Positions 44,738 through 53,301 of a stretch of DNA of 64,000 bases are shown here, in pieces. This DNA comes from Flagellimonas aquimarina (lineage in GTDB: Bacteria > Bacteroidota > Bacteroidia > Flavobacteriales > Flavobacteriaceae): contig NZ_QGEG01000001.1 of NCBI RefSeq assembly GCF_003149745.1, forward strand, positions 806,001-870,000. Direction: 5' to 3'. Position 1 is the stretch's first letter; each line of letters starts with the position of its first letter. A program made the translations under genes and the position numbers. A model generated the notes under the pieces. It saw only the letters and a program-made list of their open reading frames with translations. It was not told the origin of the DNA and did no database searches.

Positions 44738-45751
44738 TTAAGAAACTACTTCAGAAGTGTTGGAAACCAGCTTGTTTTCTACCAAATATTCGGCAATTTG
44801 TACCGCATTGGTGGCTGCACCTTTTCTAAGATTATCTGAAACCACCCACATATTTAAGGTGTTGCGTTGTGTTTCATCTCGCCGAATACGACCCACAAAA
44901 ACATCATCTTTACCATGGGCATAGATTGGCATGGGGTACGTATTGGTATCTGGGTTGTCCTGCACGGTTACTCCAGGAGTTTCACTGAGCAGGTTTCTTA
45001 CTTCGGCAAGGTCAAAATCCTTGTAGAATTCCACATTAACCGATTCTGAATGGCCCCCAGCAGTTGGGATGCGAACAGCAGTAGCCGAAACTGAGAAGGT
45101 ACGGTCATCCAATATCTTTTGAGGCTCACGGGCAAGCTTCATTTCTTCTTTGGTATAACCGTTTTCCAAGAACACATCACAATGTGGTAATGCATTTCTG
45201 CCAATGGGATATGGGTAGGCCATTTCTCCCTGTACCCCTGCAATTTCGTTTTCCAATTGACGAACGGCTTTCACCCCGGTTCCTGAAACAGATTGATAGG
45301 TAGAAACCACCACACGTTTCATTTGGTATTTTTTATGAAGGGGATTTAGGGCCATTACCATTTGAATGGTTGAGCAATTGGGGTTGGCTATGATCTTATC
45401 TTCAGCAGTTAATTCGTCTGCGTTAATCTCGGGGACCACTAATTTTTTAGTGGGGTCCATTCGCCAAGCTGATGAATTGTCAATAACGGTAGTTCCTGCT
45501 TCGGCAAATTTTGGCGCCCATTCCAAAGAAGTATCTCCGCCGGCTGAAAAAATGGCTATATCTGGCTGAGCTGTAATAGCATCATTAAGGCCAATAATAG
45601 TGTATTCTTCATTTTTGTAAGTCAGCTTTTTGCCTACAGATCTTTCAGAGGCAACCAGCAATAATTCTGAGATAGGAAAATTACGTTCGGCCAATACTTT
45701 CAACATTACCTCGCCAACCATTCCTGTGGCTCCAACAACTGCTACTTTCAT
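44738..45751 (-). CDS. asd: Aspartate-semialdehyde dehydrogenase
   Basis: 337 residues. The N-terminal NADP-binding motif is VAVVGATGMVGEVMLKVL. The catalytic Cys126 is in ANPNCSTIQMVMAL, and the substrate-binding His is in RIPTAGGHSESVNVEF. It converts aspartyl phosphate to aspartate semialdehyde for lysine, methionine, threonine and diaminopimelate synthesis. It is a complete, single gene with its own promoter; terminated mscL lies upstream. Confidence 0.98.
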   Translation of the reverse strand: MKVAVVGATGMVGEVMLKVLAERNFPISELLLVASERSVGKKLTYKNEEYTIIGLNDAITAQPDIAIFSAGGDTSLEWAPKFAEAGTTVIDNSSAWRMDPTKKLVVPEINADELTAEDKIIANPNCSTIQMVMALNPLHKKYQMKRVVVSTYQSVSGTGVKAVRQLENEIAGVQGEMAYPYPIGRNALPHCDVFLENGYTKEEMKLAREPQKILDDRTFSVSATAVRIPTAGGHSESVNVEFYKDFDLAEVRNLLSETPGVTVQDNPDTNTYPMPIYAHGKDDVFVGRIRRDETQRNTLNMWVVSDNLRKGAATNAVQIAEYLVENKLVSNTSEVVS

Positions 45752-45771
45752 TTTAATATATTTTGAAGAGA

Positions 45772-45801
45772 CAAATGTACTGCAGATAAAAATTTAAACA
45801 A
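45772..45801 (-). promoter_or_regulatory. Promoter of asd
   Basis: On the minus strand, TTG (45799-45801), a 19-base spacer and TACATTTG (45772-45779). This is a perfect TAnnTTTG box, 20 bases before the start codon. Confidence 0.72.
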
Positions 45802-45841
45802 GTATTTTGAAACTACATAATCAAAAAATAACAAAATGTTG

Positions 45842-45886
45842 TAAATAAAACAACCGCCAAGATGTTAGCGAAACAAACTGGCGGTT
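45842..45886 (-). terminator. Intrinsic terminator after mscL
   Basis: AACCGCCA (45852-45859) and TGGCGGTT (45879-45886) form a perfect 8-bp stem with a 19-base loop. On the minus strand the stem is followed by GTTTTATTT. It lies about 50 bases after the mscL stop. Confidence 0.75.
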
Positions 45887-45935
45887 TAAGGTTATTGTGT
45901 AATGTAGCGGCCCCCTTATTTTGGGGAAACGATTT

Positions 45936-46337
45936 CTATTTCTTCAACAAATCCCTGATTTCTGCAAGTAAATCTTCCTGAGATGGGCCTGCTGGTGCTT
46001 CTGTAGCTGGTTCTTCTTTTTTCTTCATCTTGTTCACTCCTTTTACGATCATGAACATTACGAAAGCAACGATAATAAAATCTATAACGTTGGTTAAAAA
46101 ATCACCATACATTACAGCTACTTCACCAACTTTTTCACCTGCATCGTTCATGGTTCCTTCTTTTACAATATATTTTAAATCTTTAAAATCTGCATTAAAG
46201 ATTAGACCAATCAAAGGAGATACAATTCCCCCAGTAAAGGAAGCAACAACCTTGTTAAACGCTGCACCCATAACGAAACCTACGGCAATGTCCACCAGGT
46301 TTCCTTTCATAGCAAAATCTTTGAATTCTTTCAACAT
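45936..46337 (-). CDS. mscL: Large-conductance mechanosensitive channel
   Basis: 133 residues. The N-terminal amphipathic helix and first transmembrane helix read EFKDFAMKGNLVDIAVGFVMGAAFNKVVASF, the classical MscL start with the GAAF pore segment. The second helix is about 84-104 (DFIIVAFVMFMIVKGVN), and a charged cytoplasmic helix ends the protein. It opens when turgor is too high and releases solutes. It lies 76 bases after alr and may share its transcript. Confidence 0.97.
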   Translation of the reverse strand: MLKEFKDFAMKGNLVDIAVGFVMGAAFNKVVASFTGGIVSPLIGLIFNADFKDLKYIVKEGTMNDAGEKVGEVAVMYGDFLTNVIDFIIVAFVMFMIVKGVNKMKKKEEPATEAPAGPSQEDLLAEIRDLLKK

Positions 46338-46413
46338 AATTTTATAGTTTAAATGGTTAATAGGTTTACAATGTAATTAAAAAAGAGGTTTACGCCAATT
46401 TGAAGGCATAAAA

Positions 46414-47523
46414 TCATGGGTTGATGATTACTCTTTTTACTCGTGGAGATATAGCGGTCAATATTTCATAGGAGATGGTGTTGGCCGAAGCCGCAAAATC
46501 CTCTGCTGATGGGTTTTGCCCAAAAACTACGACCTCGTCTCCTTCTTTACAGTCGATATCTGTAACATCTACCATGATCATATCCATACAGACATTACCA
46601 ATAACTGAGGCGTATTTACCATTAATACGCACATGACCTTTTTGGTTTCCATAGTGTCTGCCTATTCCATCAGCATGACCTAATGGCAAGGTGGCGGTTG
46701 TTCTGTAATGGTCAGATTTGAAAGCACGATTGTAGCCCACACTTTCATTTGGTTCTATTTTGTGAATCTGCGAGATGATGGTTTTTAATGTAGCAACTGG
46801 TTTTAGCTGGCCATCAATTGCTTTGTCATTGCCATAGCCATACAATCCTATTCCACTGCGGACCATTTCAAATTGAGCTTCTGGATAATTTATAATTCCA
46901 GAAGTGTTTAGCATATGGCGGAAAGGAGCATAACCCAATTTTTGATTAAGCTCTTTGCTTATTTTTTTAAAAGTTTCAATCTGTGTTAAGCTAAAGGATT
47001 TTTCATTGGTGTCTTCTGATGCGGCCAAATGTGAAAAAACAGAAATGATCTTTAACTCTTTTCTATCTCTTAAATGTTCAGCAATATAATCAACATCATT
47101 TTCCCAAAAACCTAGGCGGTTTAATCCTGTATTGAATTTTACATGAACCGGATACGCCGTTTGCCCTTTGTCTTTAGCTACTTCTAAAAAGAGCTTTAGA
47201 ATTTTTGGCGAATATAGACTTGGTTCTAAGGAATATTCTATGAGCTCATGAAAATTAATGTGCTGTGGGTGTAGCACCAAAATGGGCAATTTAATACCTG
47301 CATTCCTAAGCAAAATACCTTCCTTTACATAGGCAACTGCAAAATAGTCGACTCCCAGGGTCTCCATTTTTTTTGCAACGGTTACCATATCGCTTCCGTA
47401 AGCAAAAGCCTTTACTACAGCTAAAAACTTAGTTTCTTGGGCTAATTTGGATTTTAAAAACCTGTAATTATGTTCCAGCGCATTCAGGTCTATTAAGAGT
47501 GTAGTTTCACCAATACTATTCAT
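46414..47523 (-). CDS. alr: Alanine racemase
   Basis: 369 residues from [20 protein letters not shown]; a 12-codon upstream extension is out of character and lies inside tdk. The PLP-binding lysine is in [13 protein letters not shown]. The second-domain catalytic Tyr lies in VGYNRAFKS, and the segment [19 protein letters not shown] is the conserved metal/PLP region. It makes D-alanine for peptidoglycan. The start overlaps the tdk stop by 8 bases, so the two are coupled. Confidence 0.95.
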   Translation of the reverse strand: MNSIGETTLLIDLNALEHNYRFLKSKLAQETKFLAVVKAFAYGSDMVTVAKKMETLGVDYFAVAYVKEGILLRNAGIKLPILVLHPQHINFHELIEYSLEPSLYSPKILKLFLEVAKDKGQTAYPVHVKFNTGLNRLGFWENDVDYIAEHLRDRKELKIISVFSHLAASEDTNEKSFSLTQIETFKKISKELNQKLGYAPFRHMLNTSGIINYPEAQFEMVRSGIGLYGYGNDKAIDGQLKPVATLKTIISQIHKIEPNESVGYNRAFKSDHYRTTATLPLGHADGIGRHYGNQKGHVRINGKYASVIGNVCMDMIMVDVTDIDCKEGDEVVVFGQNPSAEDFAASANTISYEILTAISPRVKRVIINP

Positions 47524-48160
47524 TGGCGGCTTTCTTTTTGGCTTCCACTTCCTCAGCATCTACATCCATTTGACTTACTTTTTCTTTTAACATGGCCTTA
47601 TAGAAAGCTGCCCTGCTCAAAGGCTCGTATTCTCCGGTTTCTCCAAGAAGCACAAGTTTGTCGTTGTTGGATTTTCTAAAACTGTAATTGGCCAAGTTTC
47701 CTGTGCGGGTACAAACTGCATGAACTTTGGTTACATACTCGGCGGTAGCCATTAATGCTGGCATAGGTCCAAAAGGGTTTCCTTTAAAATCCATATCCAA
47801 TCCAGCCACCAATACACGAACGCCCCTATTGGCCAAATCATTACAAACCGTTACTATCTCCTCGTCAAAAAACTGAGCTTCATCAATTCCAACAACGTCA
47901 CAGTCATCTGCTAGCAAACGAATATTTGCCGCTGCAGGAACAGGGGTAGATCGAATTTCATTGGCATCATGTGAAACAACCATATCCTCATGATAACGGG
48001 TATCTACAATGGGCTTAAAAATCTCAACTTTTTGTTTGGCAAACTGGGCGCGCTTTAATCTTCTAATTAGTTCTTCGGTCTTTCCAGAAAACATGGAACC
48101 GCAGATGACTTCTATCCATCCAAATTGTTCTTTAGGGTTTACCGTGTTTTCGAGAAACAT
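47516..48160 (-). CDS. tdk: Thymidine kinase
   Basis: 214 residues. The P-loop [17 protein letters not shown] (about 21-37), the Walker B-like [19 protein letters not shown], and the lasso region with YSFRKSN identify type II thymidine kinase. Of the usual zinc-site cysteines only one (AVCTRTGN) is evident, a variant seen in some Bacteroidetes. It phosphorylates thymidine and deoxyuridine in the salvage pathway. The gene is divergent from the hypothetical gene at 48319. Confidence 0.96.
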   Translation of the reverse strand: MFLENTVNPKEQFGWIEVICGSMFSGKTEELIRRLKRAQFAKQKVEIFKPIVDTRYHEDMVVSHDANEIRSTPVPAAANIRLLADDCDVVGIDEAQFFDEEIVTVCNDLANRGVRVLVAGLDMDFKGNPFGPMPALMATAEYVTKVHAVCTRTGNLANYSFRKSNNDKLVLLGETGEYEPLSRAAFYKAMLKEKVSQMDVDAEEVEAKKKAANE

Positions 48161-48318
48161 ACCGTACTTTTAAACGAAATTGTGTAGTTTTTTCGTTTTA
48201 TTAAAGGAAAGCACAAAACTACTAAAAAAATATGCCTTGACTTAAGATTAAAATTTAACCTTTTGTTCTTAGGAGTATAATTAAAATGATTTTATTTTTA
48301 TAGTAAAGATTAATAGCT

Positions 48319-49005
48319 ATGATACGGAAATTAAGGGAGGAGCTGATAAAATTGTCCACGGACATTATTACAACAAGAGAAGATAAAGAGTTGACAGAGC
48401 TTTATGATAACGCGAAAGCTATCTACGAAAAACTAGCAGTACTTAAATTTATAGATGAGAAGTTGAGCGATGTAGAAGTTGACGTCTCCAAAAATGTAAT
48501 CGCTTCGCGATTTGAAAAAATGGCAAATGCCGTTTTAAGCGGCAATATTGCAGTGCCGGAAAGTAACCCGCACGAAGAGGATATCATTGTTCCGGGAATG
48601 GACACCATTAAAGATATGGTCTCAGAAATGCCAACGGAAGCAGCTGTAGAACACGTTTTTACAGAATTTGTGGCCAAGCCTGATTTTATGAAAAATGAAA
48701 AAGAAATCATTTCTCCGCCAGAGGCAAATGGGAACACGGAGAATGGCAGGTCAAAATCCTTGAACGATACATTTGTTAAGGATTTTCAAGTAGGACTTAA
48801 TGACAAACTGGCCTTTGTGAAACATTTGTTCAATGATAACATGAATGACTACAACAGAGTGTTATCCCAGCTCAATACAATAGATACGGAAGAACGCTCA
48901 ATCGCTTTTATTGCCAATATGGTAAAACCGGAATACAATAACTGGGAAGGCAAAGAAGAATATGAGGCACGTTTTATGTCTGTTGTAGAACGTAGGTTTG
49001 CATAG
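48319..49005 (+). CDS. Conserved-type hypothetical protein, mostly helical
   Basis: 228 residues, no signal peptide or membrane segment. The N-terminal 80 residues are predicted helices (MIRKLREELIKLSTDIITT, KAIYEKLAVLKFIDEK), followed by an acidic, probably flexible middle (about 90-145). A second helical region near the end contains LNDKLAFVKHLFNDNMNDYNRVLSQLN and ends KPEYNNWEGKEEYEARFMSVVERRF. The pattern suggests a conserved cytoplasmic protein of unknown role. I cannot assign a function. It is divergent from tdk and followed by rsmI-linked genes. Confidence 0.8.
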   Translation: MIRKLREELIKLSTDIITTREDKELTELYDNAKAIYEKLAVLKFIDEKLSDVEVDVSKNVIASRFEKMANAVLSGNIAVPESNPHEEDIIVPGMDTIKDMVSEMPTEAAVEHVFTEFVAKPDFMKNEKEIISPPEANGNTENGRSKSLNDTFVKDFQVGLNDKLAFVKHLFNDNMNDYNRVLSQLNTIDTEERSIAFIANMVKPEYNNWEGKEEYEARFMSVVERRFA

Positions 49006-49066
49006 ACACTTCTTTTTGGTTTTCTTTTTATATTTTTAAGGTTATTACAACCTAAACGTCTCAAGT

Positions 49067-49423
49067 ATGAATTTTAAAAAGATTGCCTATTGGCTCTCAA
49101 CGGCCCTGTTGACGGCGATAATGTTTTTTTCGGTATACAACTACTTCTTCAACAACGAAATGATTCGTGGTTTTTTTGAAAATATGGGCTACCCCACATA
49201 TATTATTTATCCTTTGGCCGTTGCCAAAATACTAGGTTTAATTGCGATTTGGGGCAACTTTTCCAAGTGGTTAAAAGAATGGGCGTATGCAGGGTTTTTC
49301 TTTAATTCTATTTTAGCTTTTTTTGCGCACTACATGGTAAGCGACGGGCAACATACGGGAGCGGTTATTGCTTTTGTTGTTGTTTTGATATCTTATTTTA
49401 CCGGGAAACAAGTAAGGCCTTAA
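49067..49423 (+). CDS. DoxX-like family membrane protein
   Basis: 118 residues with four predicted helices. The segment GYPTYIIYPLAVAKILGLIAIWGNFSKWLKEWAYAGFFF is typical of the DoxX-like family (DUF4870/DoxX_2). The role is unknown; family members are small inner-membrane proteins linked to redox stress. It ends 9 bases before rsmI. Confidence 0.83.
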   Translation: MNFKKIAYWLSTALLTAIMFFSVYNYFFNNEMIRGFFENMGYPTYIIYPLAVAKILGLIAIWGNFSKWLKEWAYAGFFFNSILAFFAHYMVSDGQHTGAVIAFVVVLISYFTGKQVRP

Positions 49424-49432
49424 CTTTGGCCC

Positions 49433-50104
49433 ATGGGAAAATTATTTCTTGTTCCGACTCCAATAGGAAATCTTGAAGATATTACACTAAGAGCTATAAA
49501 GGTCCTTAAAGAAGTTGATTTAATTCTTGCGGAAGATACAAGGACCAGTGGAAAGTTGCTCAAACATTTTGAGATTGTAACACCTCTACAAAGTCACCAT
49601 ATGCACAACGAACATCAGCAGGTGAATCTGTTGATACAAAAACTAAAGGGTGGAGCGGTTTTGGCATTGATTTCAGATGCTGGGACCCCAGCTATTTCTG
49701 ATCCAGGGTTTTTGTTGACCAGAGCATGCGTGGAAAACGACATTGAAGTGGAATGTCTTCCTGGGGCAACCGCTTTTGTTCCTGCTTTGGTAAATAGTGG
49801 GCTGCCCAATGACCGTTTTGTTTTTGAAGGGTTTCTACCGGTAAAGAAAGGGCGTCAAACAAGGTTGAAGTTTTTAGCAGAGGAAACCCGTACCATGGTA
49901 TTTTATGAATCTCCCCATAAGATACTCAAGACATTAGCACATTTTGTTGAGTATTTTGGCAAAGACAGACCAGTCTGTTTATCAAGAGAGCTTACTAAAA
50001 TATATGAGGAAACGGTTCGTGGCACCGCAGAGGAGCTCCTGGCACACTTTACAAAAAATGCTCCCAAAGGGGAATTTGTAATAGTGGTTGGCGGAAAGAA
50101 ATAA
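49433..50104 (+). CDS. rsmI: 16S rRNA (cytidine(1402)-2'-O)-methyltransferase
   Basis: 223 residues of the tetrapyrrole-methylase fold. The N-terminus GKLFLVPTPIGNLEDITLRA, the segment AEDTRTSGKLLKHF, and SDAGTPAISDPGF are diagnostic of RsmI, which methylates the ribose of C1402 in the 16S rRNA decoding centre with S-adenosylmethionine. The length is slightly shorter than E. coli RsmI but usual for Bacteroidetes. Confidence 0.96.
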   Translation: MGKLFLVPTPIGNLEDITLRAIKVLKEVDLILAEDTRTSGKLLKHFEIVTPLQSHHMHNEHQQVNLLIQKLKGGAVLALISDAGTPAISDPGFLLTRACVENDIEVECLPGATAFVPALVNSGLPNDRFVFEGFLPVKKGRQTRLKFLAEETRTMVFYESPHKILKTLAHFVEYFGKDRPVCLSRELTKIYEETVRGTAEELLAHFTKNAPKGEFVIVVGGKK

Positions 50105-50163
50105 GAGCTATATTTAATTAGCCAATCAATAAAGATGAATTGTAACACAAGTTTTATTAGAGC

Positions 50164-51291
50164 ATGGATTTAGCTCCTTGGGCCATTGCTCTTTTCACTG
50201 TAATTGTGGTTTATTTTCTAGACCGCTGGGAGAATAAATACATCAAATCCATTTTTGACTGGGTACCAGCAATACTTTTGGCATATCTAATTCCTGCTGG
50301 TATTTCATTTGCTTTGGGACTGGATTTATCCCAAGCAAAAATTCACGACTACAGTAAAGATTTCTTTATTCCTTTGACCATTGTTTCTGTCATGGCAAGT
50401 CTTTCATTAGGGCAGCTAAAAGCTATAGGCTATAAACCAATTGTACTTTTTGTTGCAGGCTCATTTTTTGTTGCTCTGTTCCCTGTGGTTTTTGTAATGG
50501 GATTCTCTGAGACTAACTTGGTTTCCGAAACACTTGCTGTAGATGGTTTTTGGAAAGGTATTCCTCCCGTAGTGGGTAGTTGGATTGGAGGAAGTACGAG
50601 TCAATTGGTCTTAAAAGAATTGGTAGAATGTCCAGAAGCAATCTTCCTTTCAGTTTTAGTTATGGACAATATTTTGGTCAACATTTGGACAATTCTAATG
50701 TTCCAAGGAATCAAGAAAAGCAATAAACTAAACACATGGTTTAAAATAACAGATAAGGGAATACCTGAGGAAATCCGAGAGGAAAAGCAAAAACCCTTAC
50801 AGGTGTGGATGACAATTGTGATTCTGTTGGCCATCGTTTTTGTAACCAATTACTTCGTTGAAAGCTTTGTGGGTAAAGTAGTCCTTCTTTCGATTATTGG
50901 GTTGGCTCTTGGAAATTTTATTCCCAAATGGAATTTTAAATTCTCATTGAGGGCGGGCGCCATATTAATTTTAGTGGTGATGGCAATTTTAGGACTAAAA
51001 TTACAATTTGACACCTTGGGCTTTGATGTATCCTTCTTTGGATTCTTGGTAATTTGGTTATTAGGTCATTTCTTTTTTATGGTACTGATTGCCAAATTAA
51101 TGAACGTAAACATGGCTTGGGTACCTATTGCAAGTATGGCAAATGTAGGCGGTATAGCAACAGCGCCCGCTGTTACTGCGGCTTATGAAAAAAAATGGAT
51201 GCCCCATGCCATAGTTCTAGCTATACTGAGCATGGCTACAGGCACTTTTTGGGGAATGCTAACCATTTATTTGTTAAAAATTGTAATTTGA
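50164..51291 (+). CDS. DUF819 family membrane protein
   Basis: 375 residues with ten or eleven helices. The family pattern appears in GFWKGIPPVVGSWIGGSTSQLVLKE and, in the second half, VPIASMANVGGIATAPAVTAAY, the two internal halves of DUF819 proteins. These are probably transporters of unknown substrate with a fold resembling bile-acid/sodium symporters. It is followed after 3 bases by a Crp/Fnr regulator gene, so the two are probably co-transcribed. Confidence 0.86.
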   Translation: MDLAPWAIALFTVIVVYFLDRWENKYIKSIFDWVPAILLAYLIPAGISFALGLDLSQAKIHDYSKDFFIPLTIVSVMASLSLGQLKAIGYKPIVLFVAGSFFVALFPVVFVMGFSETNLVSETLAVDGFWKGIPPVVGSWIGGSTSQLVLKELVECPEAIFLSVLVMDNILVNIWTILMFQGIKKSNKLNTWFKITDKGIPEEIREEKQKPLQVWMTIVILLAIVFVTNYFVESFVGKVVLLSIIGLALGNFIPKWNFKFSLRAGAILILVVMAILGLKLQFDTLGFDVSFFGFLVIWLLGHFFFMVLIAKLMNVNMAWVPIASMANVGGIATAPAVTAAYEKKWMPHAIVLAILSMATGTFWGMLTIYLLKIVI

Positions 51292-51294
51292 GAC

Positions 51295-51855
51295 ATGCAC
51301 CCGCTACAGAAACATATTGAAGAAGTAATTGTATTGACCGATGATGAATTTAGTCATGTACTAAGCCACTTTACTCCACAAAAGAAAAGAAAACACCAAT
51401 ACCTAATTCAAGAAGATGAGTTGGTAAATAAAGAGTATTGGGTCATCAATGGTTGCTTGCGATCCTACTTTTTAGATGAATCTGGGAAAGAACATACGGT
51501 CCAATTTGCTGTTGAAAATTGGTGGGTCACAGACTATCAGGCTTTTGAAAAGCAGGTAAAATCACAGGTTTATATAGATTGTTTGGAGGATTGTGAGCTC
51601 TTGTACATAACCCATGAAGACCGTGAAAAGCTTAGCCAGGAATTTCATAAAATGGAGCGGTTTTGGGCTAAAAAAACCAAACTTGGTTACATAGCATCTC
51701 AAAATAGGGTGCTGTCACTTCTTAAAAACACCGCAAGGGAAAGGTATGAGCTCATGTCTGCCCAGTACCCCAACATTATTCAAAGAGTATCCAAAAAAAT
51801 GATTGCCTCTTATCTAGGAGTTTCTAGAGAAACCTTAAGTAGACTTTATTCGTAG
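51295..51855 (+). CDS. Crp/Fnr family transcriptional regulator
   Basis: 186 residues. An N-terminal cyclic-nucleotide-binding-like beta-barrel (about 20-115, KRKHQYLIQEDELVNKEYWVINGCLRSYF) is followed by a long helix and a C-terminal winged helix ending KMIASYLGVSRETLSRLYS, a typical recognition helix. No cysteine cluster for iron-sulfur is visible, so it is not FNR-like in sensing. Directly downstream lies a pair of CRP-type dyads, which makes autoregulation or control of the following operon likely. Confidence 0.92.
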   Translation: MHPLQKHIEEVIVLTDDEFSHVLSHFTPQKKRKHQYLIQEDELVNKEYWVINGCLRSYFLDESGKEHTVQFAVENWWVTDYQAFEKQVKSQVYIDCLEDCELLYITHEDREKLSQEFHKMERFWAKKTKLGYIASQNRVLSLLKNTARERYELMSAQYPNIIQRVSKKMIASYLGVSRETLSRLYS

Positions 51856-51884
51856 ACAATACTCTTTTGTTCAACTTAATTAAA

Positions 51885-51923
51885 AGTGAGTTATGTCACT
51901 TTAAAATAGTGAGACAACTCATT
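51885..51923. promoter_or_regulatory. Two tandem CRP-type operator sites
   Basis: AGTGAGTTATGTCACT (51885-51900) is a perfect AGTGA-N6-TCACT dyad with the classical CRP/FNR half-site spacing. AGTGAGACAACTCATT (51908-51923) repeats the left half and a weaker right half, 23 bases on. The pair lies between the Crp/Fnr gene and the tautomerase operon. Read as RNA, the whole segment can also fold into a hairpin (TGAGTTATGTCAC with GTGAGACAACTCA, then TTTTT), so it may double as a terminator. Confidence 0.62.
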
Positions 51924-51974
51924 TTTCTTTTTACTGACTAAGACCAATTTTGTCTTGTATTTAAATCAGTTAAA

Positions 51975-52181
51975 ATGCCTTACATAAATATTAAGGTGAC
52001 CGATGAAGGTGTCACCAAAGCACAGAAAAAAGACCTCATTTTAGGAGCGACCGATCTTTTGGTCAAGATCCTAAACAAAGACCCTAAAACGACCCATGTG
52101 GTAATAGAAGAAATTCCCATTGATAATTGGGGAGTTGAAGGAAAACAGTATGAAATAGAAAAAAATAAAAAGAAACGATGA
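51975..52181 (+). CDS. 4-oxalocrotonate tautomerase family protein
   Basis: 68 residues. The start MPYINIKV exposes Pro after removal of Met, the catalytic base of the tautomerase superfamily, and the body TKAQKKDLILGATDLLVKILNKDPKTTHVVIEEI matches it. Small tautomerases isomerise keto/enol acids from aromatic or other breakdown pathways. The last 4 bases overlap the SDR gene start (ATGA), so it is the first gene of a coupled four-gene unit. Confidence 0.9.
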   Translation: MPYINIKVTDEGVTKAQKKDLILGATDLLVKILNKDPKTTHVVIEEIPIDNWGVEGKQYEIEKNKKKR

Positions 52182-52921
52182 AAGAAAAAACAATTATAGT
52201 AACAGGTGCGTCAACCGGAATCGGAAATGCAATTGTAAAGTTATTCATTGAAAAAGGCAGCAATGTTATAATGAATTCCAGCAATAAAGAACGGTTAGAA
52301 AAAGCGTATAAGGAGTTGGGAGAACCTAGCAATGTAATTCCTGTAGTTGGCGACATTGCCAATAGAGAAACAGGCAGGGAATTGGTGAGGGTCGCTTTGG
52401 AGAATTTTGGAAGGATTGATGTGTTGATCAATAATGCTGGCATCTTTGCTCCCAAACCATTTAGTGAGGTGGAAGAAGAGGACCTGGATCGTTTTTTTAA
52501 TATAAATTTTAAAGGAACCTACTTCACATCACAAGCAGTAATTCCTCAAATGCAAAAACAGCAAAAAGGAACCATTTTGAATATGGGGACAGTGTTGGTA
52601 GATCACGCCATAGCTGGTTTTCCTGCCAGTGCAGCGGTATCCAGCAAAGGGGCTATACATACATTTACAAGACAACTTGCTGCAGAATATGGTAAGGACA
52701 ATATAAAAGTGAACACCATTTCTCCCGGAATAATTAGAAGCCCATTGCAAGGCAAAATAGGAGTGGAAGATGCAGATAGCCTTGCAGGGCTTCATTTATT
52801 AAATAGAATTGGTGAGACCCAAGAAATTGCCGAAACGGCATACTACTTGGCTCATGCAGATTTTGTGACTGGAGAAACTATAAATGTAGCTGGAGGCCAT
52901 ACCATTGGGCACGCTATTTAA
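52178..52921 (+). CDS. SDR-fold protein lacking the catalytic tyrosine
   Basis: 247 residues. The Rossmann motif TGASTGIGNAIV is at the N-terminus, with INNAGIFAPKPF in the middle and the C-terminal GETINVAGGHTIGHAI typical of classical short-chain dehydrogenases. In the active-site segment the usual YxxxK reads AVSSK (FPASAAVSSKGAIHTF), so the Tyr is missing, and the Ser is replaced by Thr in NMGTVLVDH. It could bind NAD(P) but is not a standard dehydrogenase. Similar Tyr-less SDR-like proteins may form a subfamily. It is coupled to the tautomerase gene. Confidence 0.83.
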   Translation: MKEKTIIVTGASTGIGNAIVKLFIEKGSNVIMNSSNKERLEKAYKELGEPSNVIPVVGDIANRETGRELVRVALENFGRIDVLINNAGIFAPKPFSEVEEEDLDRFFNINFKGTYFTSQAVIPQMQKQQKGTILNMGTVLVDHAIAGFPASAAVSSKGAIHTFTRQLAAEYGKDNIKVNTISPGIIRSPLQGKIGVEDADSLAGLHLLNRIGETQEIAETAYYLAHADFVTGETINVAGGHTIGHAI

Positions 52922-52932
52922 TTCAGAAAGAA

Positions 52933-53301
52933 ATGTATTCAGAAAAGATAATAGAGATAGAGAAGGTGGTCAAGGACTACTTTAATGGGCTGTTCTACGG
53001 AGATATTAACTTGTTGACAGGGGCTTTCAGCAGCAATGCTGTTATCTATGGGGACATTCATGGTGAAACTTATATAAAACCTATAGTACCATTTTTGGAT
53101 TGGGTTAGTGAAAGGGAAAGCCCAAATGACAAAAAAGAAAGTTTTCTAATGAAGATTTTGAGCATTGACCTTTTGGGTGATTCAGCGGTGGTAAAAACCC
53201 ATGTGCCCATGTTAGGAAAAAACTATTATGATTTTTTAGCACTACATTGTGTGGAAGGAGAATGGAGTATTGTAAATAAATTGTTTTCCCATGTGGAATA
53301 A
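52933..53301 (+). CDS. NTF2-like/lumazine-binding-like protein
   Basis: 122 residues with the NTF2-like cone pattern: an N-terminal helix (IIEIEKVVKDYFNGLFYGD), NLLTGAFSSNAVIYG, and strands ending DFLALHCVEGEWSIVNKLFSH. It resembles the putative lumazine-binding (DUF4440-like/PF12893) group. The catalytic role is unknown; such proteins are often accessory to oxidoreductases. The last 11 bases overlap the next gene, so translation is coupled. Confidence 0.72.
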   Translation: MYSEKIIEIEKVVKDYFNGLFYGDINLLTGAFSSNAVIYGDIHGETYIKPIVPFLDWVSERESPNDKKESFLMKILSIDLLGDSAVVKTHVPMLGKNYYDFLALHCVEGEWSIVNKLFSHVE

